Shown: positions 12,219 through 19,053 of the stretch, one piece after another | How the letters are laid out: each line of letters opens with the position of its first letter | How positions within the stretch are numbered: the first letter of the stretch is position 1 | Assembly (NCBI RefSeq): GCF_010667615.1 | Contig: NZ_VYSG01000002.1 | Coordinates: forward strand, 295,848 to 359,847 | Length of the DNA stretch: 64,000 nucleotides | DNA from: Bifidobacterium choloepi | GTDB taxonomy: Bacteria > Actinomycetota > Actinomycetes > Actinomycetales > Bifidobacteriaceae | Reading direction: 5' to 3' | Made by a program: the position numbers and the translations under genes | The notes under the pieces: generated by a model | What the model was told of the DNA's origin: nothing | Databases searched by the model: none | What the model saw: the letters and a program-made list of their open reading frames with translations, nothing else

Positions 12219-12240
12219 ACGACAATGCGGCCGCGGGCCG

Positions 12241-13920
12241 TCACCTCGTGTTGAGCGGCCGGCCGTCGGCCTTGAGCAGCGCCTCGCCGAGCAGCTCGCT
12301 GAACGTCGGATGCGGATGGATGTTGCGCGCGGCGTCGGACAGCGGTACCCGGTTGGCGACAATCTGCTGCGCCTCGGCGATCAGGTCGCTGGCGTCCGGC
12401 GCGACGATGTGCACGCCGAGGACCATGCGCACGCCCGGATTGGCGGCCAGCTCGCCGCAGACGACCGAGCACGAGCCATTCGACCCGGCGATCAGCATCC
12501 TGGCGTTCGCCATGACCGGCATCGCGGTCTCGTCGACGTTCGCATAGCGTTCGTCGGCGCGCGCCCCGGCCAGCGTCATGCCGACCGACGCGAACTCCGG
12601 ATTCGAGAAGATGACGGTCGGCACCGTGCGCTCGTCGACGGGCTTCGGTGCCAGGCCGGCGATCTCCTCGGCGACGACGATGCCCTGCTCGAACGCATGA
12701 TGGGCGAGCTGCGGTCCGGCCGTGATGTCGCCGACCGCCCAGACATGCGGCAGGGAAGTGCGGCCGAACGGATCGGTGACGACGAAGCCGGAGGCATCGA
12801 GCGCAATGCCGGCGCCGCCGCTGCGGCCGTCGTCGCCGCGGCCGGCGAACCACGGCTCGTCGGTGTTCGGCTCGCGGCCGACGGCGACGAGCGCGATCTC
12901 GCCGTACACCTGCCCGGCGTGGCCGTCGGCGTCAGCGTAATGGACCGTCGCGCCGAGGTTGACGCCGGTGTCGACGGCCGTGACGTGGACACCGGGGACG
13001 ACATGGACGCCCCGCCGCTTGAGCTCGCGGGTCAGTGCCATGGCGGCGCGCCGGTCGGCGTGCGACAGGACGCGCTCGCGGCGGATCAGCATCGTGACGT
13101 CGCAGCCGGCCGCGTTCCACATCGACGCGAATTCGAGGGCGACGGCGCCCGAGCCGATGATGACGGCGGACTGCGGCATCGTGTCGAGCGACAGCGCCTG
13201 CGACGAGTCAATCAGCGCGCCGGCGAAGCCGATGCCGTCGAGCGGCCGCGGCCGCGAGCCGGTCGCGACGACGACGTCGCGCGCCGTCAGCCGCACGGTG
13301 CCGTCGTCGAGCAGCCGCACGGCACCTTGGCCATCGGATCCCGCGCCCTCCATGTCGCCGGCGGCCACGGCCTCGGCGACCGGTGTCATCCGCGCGGCGG
13401 ACTTGCCGGTCTCGACGGCGTCGTGGCCGGCCACCGGCGTCACGGTCACGGTGACGGGCCGCTCGTCGGCGTCGGCGAACGTGCCGTCGCCAAGCGTGAC
13501 GGCCGGCGAGTCGAGGGAAGGATCGTCGCCGCTGACCGACGCCTCCGACGACGCACCAGTCTCGAGCGCCGCCTCGCCGCGGAAGACGACGACGCCGCGG
13601 TGGGCGAGCAGTCCCTCGAGCCCCTTCGTCATCGTGTCGACGGTCGAGACGCGGAAGTCGCGCAGCTTGCCGAAGTCGATGTCGCGCAGGTCGGCGTCGA
13701 TGCCGATTTCGCGGCCATGCTTCATGTCGTCGATGATCCTCGTCGCCGCGATCAGCGACTTCGTCGGGATGCAGCCGCGCAGCAGGCACGTGCCGCCGAC
13801 GGTGACGTCGCGCTCGACGATGGCGACCGACTTGCCGAGCTCCGCCGCCCGCAATGCCGTCGAATATCCTCCGGGACCCCCTCCGATGATGACGAGATCG
13901 AACATGTTCCCCTGTGCCAC
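12241..13920 (-). CDS. lpd: Dihydrolipoyl dehydrogenase-type flavoprotein with an internal insertion
   Basis: The protein belongs to the class-I pyridine nucleotide-disulfide oxidoreductases and would reoxidise dihydrolipoyl groups with NAD+. FAD binding is shown by LVIIGGGPGGYSTALRA. The redox disulfide is GGTCLLRGCIPTKS (Cys45, Cys50). ATGSRPRPLDGI, an NAD-binding VIIGSGAVALEFASMW, WAVGDITAG and the C-terminal base motif NIHPHPTFSE follow. At 559 residues it is about 90 longer than usual; much of the excess lies at about residues 120-190, an acidic Ala/Ser/Thr-rich insert. The likely start is the GTG at 13920 (AGGGGG close upstream); an ATG at 13905 is an alternative. No E1/E2 partner or lipoylation gene is in the window. 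Confidence 0.92.
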   Translation of the reverse strand: MAQGNMFDLVIIGGGPGGYSTALRAAELGKSVAIVERDVTVGGTCLLRGCIPTKSLIAATRIIDDMKHGREIGIDADLRDIDFGKLRDFRVSTVDTMTKGLEGLLAHRGVVVFRGEAALETGASSEASVSGDDPSLDSPAVTLGDGTFADADERPVTVTVTPVAGHDAVETGKSAARMTPVAEAVAAGDMEGAGSDGQGAVRLLDDGTVRLTARDVVVATGSRPRPLDGIGFAGALIDSSQALSLDTMPQSAVIIGSGAVALEFASMWNAAGCDVTMLIRRERVLSHADRRAAMALTRELKRRGVHVVPGVHVTAVDTGVNLGATVHYADADGHAGQVYGEIALVAVGREPNTDEPWFAGRGDDGRSGGAGIALDASGFVVTDPFGRTSLPHVWAVGDITAGPQLAHHAFEQGIVVAEEIAGLAPKPVDERTVPTVIFSNPEFASVGMTLAGARADERYANVDETAMPVMANARMLIAGSNGSCSVVCGELAANPGVRMVLGVHIVAPDASDLIAEAQQIVANRVPLSDAARNIHPHPTFSELLGEALLKADGRPLNTR

Positions 13921-14018
13921 GGTTGCCCCCTTCGCTTCATGTGGCGGTTACCGGTCACCACCCTACCGAAACCTCCTCCTCGGAGGGAGAACATCGCGCG
14001 GCGATGTCGGGCAGTACG

Positions 14019-14072
14019 CGACGGGCCCCGGTTGCGCAGCCATGTCATTGGCTGCGCAACCGGGGCCCGTCG
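14019..14072 (-). terminator. Very long hairpin terminator after the DUF3043 gene
   Basis: Two perfectly complementary 24-base arms (14019-14042 and 14049-14072) enclose a 6-base loop. It lies downstream of the minus-strand gene ending at 14101 and upstream of the lpd start. Confidence 0.8.
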
Positions 14073-14100
14073 ATGGAAAACGTTCGCGTTTCGCGGCGGC

Positions 14101-14751
14101 TCACTTGCCGCGCACGTCGGCCGGATACTGGCTGCGCTTCTTGTATTTCGGCTTCGGCAGCCTCCAGCGGCGCAGCTGGATGGCGCGCGACCAGGCGTAG
14201 GTGCCGGAGCGCGAGCCGCGGGCCACGGAGCTTTCGCCGTAGCGCTCGGCGAGCCGCTTCTTGAGGCGGTGCCACATGACGGCGACGTCGATGATGATGA
14301 CGAACAGGTAGACGTACATGACGATCATCAGGATCAGCGACAGGTAGGCGGCGCCCGGCGCCAGGAACGAGACGAGGATCGACAGCAGCAGGATGACGAT
14401 CGCGACGGGGATGAAGTATTCGCCGATGTTGAAGCGGGCGTCGACGTAGTCGCGGATGTAGACGCGCCACGGCAGGCGCTCGGCCTTCGGCATCTTGCTG
14501 ACGTTGCCGGTGCGCATCGCCTCGTACTCGACGTTTTCGCGTTCGCGGATGCGTTCCTTGGCGCGCTTGCGCTCGGCCTTCGTGTCCTGCGGGACGAGGG
14601 GCCTCAGGTTCTTCGCCTGCGCTTCCTTGCGCTTCGGCGTCGGCTTGCCCTTGCCCGGGGTCGGCGCCGGGGAGGGGGCCTGCGTCGCCTTCGCCGTCCC
14701 GCCGCCCTTGACGGCGGCCTGCTCCTGCTCTTCTTTCTTGTTCAAAGCCAT
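14101..14751 (-). CDS. DUF3043 membrane protein
   Basis: The 216-residue protein matches the actinobacterial DUF3043 family, of unknown function. The N-terminal third is charged and low-complexity and carries the family signature GKPTPKRKEAQAKNLRPLV. Two membrane segments follow (around YFIPVAIVILLLSILVSFLA and LSLILMIVMYVYLFVIIIDV), then a short basic cytoplasmic tail. It is the first minus-strand gene before a divergent pair with the dipeptidase gene. No regulatory link to its neighbours is visible. Confidence 0.87.
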   Translation of the reverse strand: MALNKKEEQEQAAVKGGGTAKATQAPSPAPTPGKGKPTPKRKEAQAKNLRPLVPQDTKAERKRAKERIRERENVEYEAMRTGNVSKMPKAERLPWRVYIRDYVDARFNIGEYFIPVAIVILLLSILVSFLAPGAAYLSLILMIVMYVYLFVIIIDVAVMWHRLKKRLAERYGESSVARGSRSGTYAWSRAIQLRRWRLPKPKYKKRSQYPADVRGK

Positions 14752-14836
14752 GAATGGAAGACTACGGATTGCACTGGACGGCCGTGGGCCGCAGCGAGTC
14801 GGGCGAATCGTTGCAAATTCGGGAAAAAGGGCGAGT

Positions 14837-14842
14837 TATAAT
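14837..14842 (+). promoter_or_regulatory. Consensus -10 TATAAT for the dipeptidase gene
   Basis: A perfect TATAAT lies 71 bases before the GTG at 14914. TTGCAA at 14811-14816 resembles a -35, but the 20-base spacer is long. Confidence 0.55.
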
Positions 14843-14913
14843 CGTCGCTTGATTGGAACTTTCCAGCAAGATTCACACAACTAGGTCATCGGAATGACGG
14901 AAGCGAGGGGACA

Positions 14914-16299
14914 GTGAGCCTGTCTGTGGAGGAAGTGCGGCGCCGCGTGGCGGCCGACTGGAACGGCATCGTCGACGTGCTGGACGAAAAGATCGCGTTG
15001 AGGTCGGTCTCGGCCGAGGGCATCGCCGGCGAGAACATGGAACGATCCGCGCGGTTCGTCGCCGACACGCTGCGCAAGGTCGGCGTCGACGCGCGCGTGG
15101 AGCAGGCGACCGGCGCCGACGGCAAGCCGGGCGCGTGGGAAGTGATCGGCGAGAAGATCGTCGATCCGGACGCGCCGACGGTGCTGCTGTACGCTCACCA
15201 CGACGTGCAGCCGGTGCCCGACCCGGCCGAATGGAACACCGACCCGTTCGTCGGCACCGTCGTCGGCGACCGGCTGTTCGGCCGCGGCTCGTGCGACGAT
15301 GGCGCCGGCATCGCGATCCACTACGGCGCGCTCGAGGCGCTCGGCGACGACCTCGGCGTCAACGTCAAGGTCTTCATCGAGGGCGAGGAGGAAATGGGCT
15401 CGCCGAGCTTCATCCCGTTCATCGAGGCCCACCGCGGGGAATTCAAGGCCGACGTCATCGTCGTCGCCGACTCGGGCAACTGGGCTCCCGACATCCCGTC
15501 GCTGACGACGAGCCTGCGCGGCAACGCGACATGCGACGTCCATGTCAGGGTCCTCGGTCACGCCGTCCACTCGGGACAGTACGGAGGACCGATCCTCGAC
15601 GCGAACACCGTCGCCGCGATGCTGATCTCGTCGATGTACGACCGCGAGGGCAACCTGGCCGTGCCGGGCCTCGAGGGCTGCGAGCCGATCGGCGGACTGG
15701 AACGCGACGTCGACGAGCTCGGCCTGCGCGCCGACACCGGCGTCGTCGACTCGTACGAGCTGGCCGGCACCGGCTCGCTCGCCTCGCGCCTGTGGACGAA
15801 GCCGAGCATGACCGTCATCGGCTTCGACGCCACGCCGGTGAAGGATTCGTTCAACGTCATCGCGCCCGAATGCACGTTCCGCCTGTCAGTGCGCGTCTCG
15901 CCGGTCCAGGCGCCGCACGCCGCGCTCGAGGCGATCCAGGTGTTCTGCGAGGAGCACGCGCCGTTCGGCGCCGAGGTCAAGGTCACGATGCTCGAGGAAG
16001 GCATGGGCTGGGCGATGGATCCGGACTGCGCCGCCACGAAGGACGCCGAGACGGCGATGGCCGAGGCGTTCGGCACCGCGCCGGTCAACATGGGCCAGGG
16101 CGGCTCGATCCCGTTCATCCCGGAACTGCAGCGCATCTTCCCGGACGCCGAGGTCCTCGTGACCGGTCCGGAGGACCCGCAGTCCAACGCCCACAGCCCC
16201 AACGAGAGCGTCTCCGTCTCCGGCCTGGAGAAGGACGTCGTCGCCGAGGCGCTGTTGCTCGACAAGCTCGCCCACAAGCCGGAGCCGACGAACCTGTAG
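14914..16299 (+). CDS. M20 family metallo-dipeptidase
   Basis: The 461-residue protein is a zinc-dependent M20 peptidase (ArgE/DapE/CPG2 superfamily), probably a cytoplasmic dipeptidase. The first metal site is LLYAHHDVQPVP. The bridging and catalytic region is FGRGSCDDGAG, then EGEEEMGSPS with the catalytic Glu pair. DSGNWAPDIPSLTTSLRG and GHAVHSGQYGG mark the dimerisation domain of the dipeptidase subgroup. GGSIPFIPELQ and DPQSNAHSPNESVSV are the C-terminal metal-binding region. The GTG start has GAGGGG upstream. Substrate specificity cannot be read from the sequence. Confidence 0.93.
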   Translation: MSLSVEEVRRRVAADWNGIVDVLDEKIALRSVSAEGIAGENMERSARFVADTLRKVGVDARVEQATGADGKPGAWEVIGEKIVDPDAPTVLLYAHHDVQPVPDPAEWNTDPFVGTVVGDRLFGRGSCDDGAGIAIHYGALEALGDDLGVNVKVFIEGEEEMGSPSFIPFIEAHRGEFKADVIVVADSGNWAPDIPSLTTSLRGNATCDVHVRVLGHAVHSGQYGGPILDANTVAAMLISSMYDREGNLAVPGLEGCEPIGGLERDVDELGLRADTGVVDSYELAGTGSLASRLWTKPSMTVIGFDATPVKDSFNVIAPECTFRLSVRVSPVQAPHAALEAIQVFCEEHAPFGAEVKVTMLEEGMGWAMDPDCAATKDAETAMAEAFGTAPVNMGQGGSIPFIPELQRIFPDAEVLVTGPEDPQSNAHSPNESVSVSGLEKDVVAEALLLDKLAHKPEPTNL

Positions 16300-16315
16300 T
16301 TTTCGGGCCGTCGAG

Positions 16316-16321
16316 TATGCT
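16316..16321 (+). promoter_or_regulatory. -10 TATGCT implying a leaderless recJ-like mRNA
   Basis: TATGCT ends 8 bases before the GTG at 16330 and there is no ribosome-binding site between them. Transcription would begin at or within a base or two of the start codon, giving a leaderless message. Confidence 0.5.
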
Positions 16322-16329
16322 GGACGGCC

Positions 16330-18003
16330 GTGAATGCGAAGAATCCCCTCATCGACCAGTGGCACAGGAACCGCGGACTGACCATTGACAGCTGGCGCGC
16401 GATCGAACGGCCCAGTTCGCGGCCGCTCGCGAGGCTCGACGAGCTGTGCGCGGCATTGAAGGAACTGCATGACGGGGGAGCGGCCGTCACCGTGCTGCCC
16501 GACTTCGACATGGACGGCATCTCGGCCGGCGCGCTCGGACGCGCCGGCCTGGCGATGCTCGGCTTCGACGTGCGCCTGTACCACCCCGACGCCACGCGCG
16601 GCTACGGCTTCGGCGCCTGGGACATCGACCGGATCGCCGAACGGTTCCCGGACACGGCGGCGATCCTGACCTGCGATGTCGGCATCACGTGCCACGAAGG
16701 CGTCGCCGCGGCCCGCGCCAGGGGATGGAAGACGCTCGTCACCGACCACCACACCCAGCTCGGGCCGCTCGGGGCCGACATCATCGTCGACCCGTGCGCG
16801 ACGGGCGAATCGTACGAACATCCGTCCATCTGCGGCGCGCACGTGCTGTGGATGGTCCTCGACCGCTACGCCGAACTGTACGACCCGGAGCGGCGACGCT
16901 ACCTGTTCGCGTTGCGTGCGCTGGCGGCGCTCGGCACCGTCGGCGACCAGATGGACATGAGCGGCGAAAACCGGCAGCTGATGCGCGACGGCCTGCAGGT
17001 GCTGCGCGTCAACCACGACAACCCCGCCGTCTACGCGACGACCGGCTGCCGCGAATTCGACGCGACGATGACCGGACTCGCGGCGCTGACGCGTTGCCTG
17101 GCCGACCACCGCGAACTCGACTCGGCCGACGGCATCGACGAACAGCTCGTCGGCTTCCGCATCGCCCCGATGTGCAACGCGCCCAAGCGCATGGGCGAAC
17201 CCGTCGGCGAAGTCTTCGACCTGTTCGCCGACCCCGGTGGCGCGCACCGCCGCGCCGAATGGCTCCACGACGTCAACATGCGGCGCAAGCGGGCCGTCGC
17301 CGGCTACGTGGCGCAACTGCGCGTCGACGAGCAGCCATACGCCCCGAACCTCTACCTGACCGACGCGCCGCTCGGCATCATCGGCCTCATCGCGACGAAG
17401 GTCCTCGCCGACACCGGCATGCCTGTCCTCGTCGCCAACCGCGACCTGATGCGCGGATCCGGCCGCGCTCCCGAATGGTACGACGCGATCGACACGCTCA
17501 ACCCGCTCGGCCACGACCTTGCCGGTCACCAGCACGCCTTCGGCTTCACGACCGACGAATCGAAGCTGCGCGCGCTCGCCGACGACATCGCCCGCACCGC
17601 CGCCGACCACAGGCCCGCCGGCGACGACGCGGCGACGGGGGAGGATCGCGCCGCCATTCTCCTCGACACCCGCGGCGACCTCGGCATGCCGTTCACGGCC
17701 GCCGACCGGCGCATGTTCGTCGAGTTCCCGGCCGCGCTGCGCCACTACGCGCCGTTCGGCCCCGGCTGGCCCGAACCCGACGTCGAGGTCGTCTTCCACG
17801 CCGACGACATCCACGACATGCGCACGATGGGCGCCGACGGCCAGCACCTGAAGATCCGGCTCGACGAGGGACTCGACCTCGTGTGCTGGAACCAGTCGAT
17901 GCCGGCCGGCGACGGCCCGTGGGCCGTGCGCGGCTCGCTGTCGAACAACGAGTGGCGCGGCACCGTCACGCCGCAGCTCCAGGGCACCGTGCGGACACTG
18001 TGA
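16330..18003 (+). CDS. RecJ-like DHH-family single-strand exonuclease
   Basis: The 557-residue protein has the DHH phosphoesterase motifs in order: DFDMDGIS from residue 58, LTCDVGITCHEG, VTDHHTQLG with Asp139-His140-His141, and CGAHVLW. A DHHA1 half follows, with GSGRAPEWY and GHQHAFGF. It fits RecJ, a 5'-3' ssDNA exonuclease of recombination and mismatch repair. It differs from textbook RecJ in DFDMDG in place of DYDxDG and in TCDVGIT, so a RecJ paralogue with altered specificity is possible. The GTG start is adopted from the -10 element immediately upstream. It ends just before the TPP riboswitch unit. Confidence 0.85.
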   Translation: MNAKNPLIDQWHRNRGLTIDSWRAIERPSSRPLARLDELCAALKELHDGGAAVTVLPDFDMDGISAGALGRAGLAMLGFDVRLYHPDATRGYGFGAWDIDRIAERFPDTAAILTCDVGITCHEGVAAARARGWKTLVTDHHTQLGPLGADIIVDPCATGESYEHPSICGAHVLWMVLDRYAELYDPERRRYLFALRALAALGTVGDQMDMSGENRQLMRDGLQVLRVNHDNPAVYATTGCREFDATMTGLAALTRCLADHRELDSADGIDEQLVGFRIAPMCNAPKRMGEPVGEVFDLFADPGGAHRRAEWLHDVNMRRKRAVAGYVAQLRVDEQPYAPNLYLTDAPLGIIGLIATKVLADTGMPVLVANRDLMRGSGRAPEWYDAIDTLNPLGHDLAGHQHAFGFTTDESKLRALADDIARTAADHRPAGDDAATGEDRAAILLDTRGDLGMPFTAADRRMFVEFPAALRHYAPFGPGWPEPDVEVVFHADDIHDMRTMGADGQHLKIRLDEGLDLVCWNQSMPAGDGPWAVRGSLSNNEWRGTVTPQLQGTVRTL

Positions 18004-18098
18004 CGGACGGCGTGTCCGACGCCCCGTGAAATGCGGCGTCACATCCGCATGCCGGACATCACCGCCGGCAAACGGGGCCGCTTGTTCCGCCCTCGCCC

Positions 18099-18104
18099 TA
18101 GACT
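18099..18104 (+). promoter_or_regulatory. -10 TAGACT for the riboswitch-controlled transporter
   Basis: TAGACT ends six bases before the first base of the TPP aptamer, the expected distance for transcription starting at stem P1. No strong -35 is visible. Confidence 0.5.
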
Positions 18105-18109
18105 GGCGC

Positions 18110-18238
18110 CTTGACACGGGGGCTGTCGCCTGCCGGACCATATTCATGGACTACCGGCGCGCGACCGGCTGAGAGGGACATCCCGTCCCGACCGATTGAA
18201 CGTGAATCCAGACAATGCTGGCGCACGGACGTCGAGCT
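18110..18238 (+). promoter_or_regulatory. TPP (thiamine pyrophosphate) riboswitch
   Basis: The THI-box landmarks are present in order: P1 strand CTTGAC (18110-18115), GGGGGCTG, the pyrimidine-sensor GGCTGAGA (18167-18174), then ATTGAACGTGAATCCAG with ACAATGCTGGCG, and the closing P1 strand GTCGAG (18233-18238). Between P2 and GGCTGAGA is an enlarged P3 arm: GTCGC (18124-18128) pairs with GCGAC, and GCCGG with CCGGC, around 18124-18164. It precedes the YkoE-type gene by about 110 bases. No obvious intrinsic terminator is seen in that interval, so control may be at ribosome access. Thiamine sufficiency should repress the transporter. Confidence 0.92.
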
Positions 18239-18347
18239 TTCCCGTGCCTTGACCACCACGACGGGGTCGGGTTGACAGCCGCAGGCGCCATGCGCCACGA
18301 CGTACAGATGCCCGGACGAAGCCCCGCGCTTACAGAAAGGCACCATC

Positions 18348-18995
18348 ATGTCCACTTCCACTTCACCGACTTCTCCGGCCACATCCGTCACGGTGACGTC
18401 CCGGGCGCGCCTCAAGTGGCGCGTCGTCGACATCGCCGTCGCCTCCGTCATCGGCGTCGCCTCGGCGCTGATCTACTGGGGCGTCGCGCTCGTCACGGCC
18501 GCGCCGTGGAACCTGCTCGAGGCGATCCTGCCGGGCCTCGCCGGCATCATGAACGGCCTGTGGTTGTTCGCTGGCCCGCTCGCCGCCGTCATCGTGCGCA
18601 AGCCCGGCGCCGCGATCTACGCCGAACTCGTCGCCGCCGTCCTCGAGGCGTTGCTCGGCAACCAGTGGGGCGGCGGCGAGACGGTGCTCATCGGCCTCGT
18701 CGAGGGCGTCGGCGCCGAACTCGCCTTCCTGTTCGTCCTCTACCGTGCCTGGAATCTCGGCACGATGCTGCTGTCCGGCGCGCTGTCGGGCGTGGCCTCC
18801 TGGGCCTACTCGTTCTTCACGAACCTGCAGGCCATCGACGTGACCGGCAGCTACGGCGTCGTCTACCTGCTCACCTCCGTCATCTCCGGCATGCTGATCG
18901 CCGGCCTGGCCATGTGGTTCCTGTACCGCGCCATCGCACGCACCGGCGCGCTCGACCACTTCGCGTCCGGCCGCGAAGTGCGCGGCCTGAACTGA
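18348..18995 (+). CDS. ykoE: ECF transporter S component, YkoE type (thiamine precursor uptake)
   Basis: The 215-residue protein is almost entirely hydrophobic with about six membrane segments, as expected for a substrate-binding S subunit. KPGAAIYAELVAAVLEALLGNQWGG and its surroundings match YkoE. In Bacillus, YkoE works with YkoC and YkoD and is thought to import hydroxymethylpyrimidine. AAAGG precedes the ATG. It is first in the unit under the TPP riboswitch, and the ATPase/T-component gene follows after 58 bases. The exact substrate (HMP or thiamine) is inferred from the riboswitch and family. Confidence 0.88.
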   Translation: MSTSTSPTSPATSVTVTSRARLKWRVVDIAVASVIGVASALIYWGVALVTAAPWNLLEAILPGLAGIMNGLWLFAGPLAAVIVRKPGAAIYAELVAAVLEALLGNQWGGGETVLIGLVEGVGAELAFLFVLYRAWNLGTMLLSGALSGVASWAYSFFTNLQAIDVTGSYGVVYLLTSVISGMLIAGLAMWFLYRAIARTGALDHFASGREVRGLN

Positions 18996-19053
18996 GGCCG
19001 GAAAACGGAACCGCATCGTCGTCGCCGGCGCCCCGCGCCGCGGAAAGGACATC

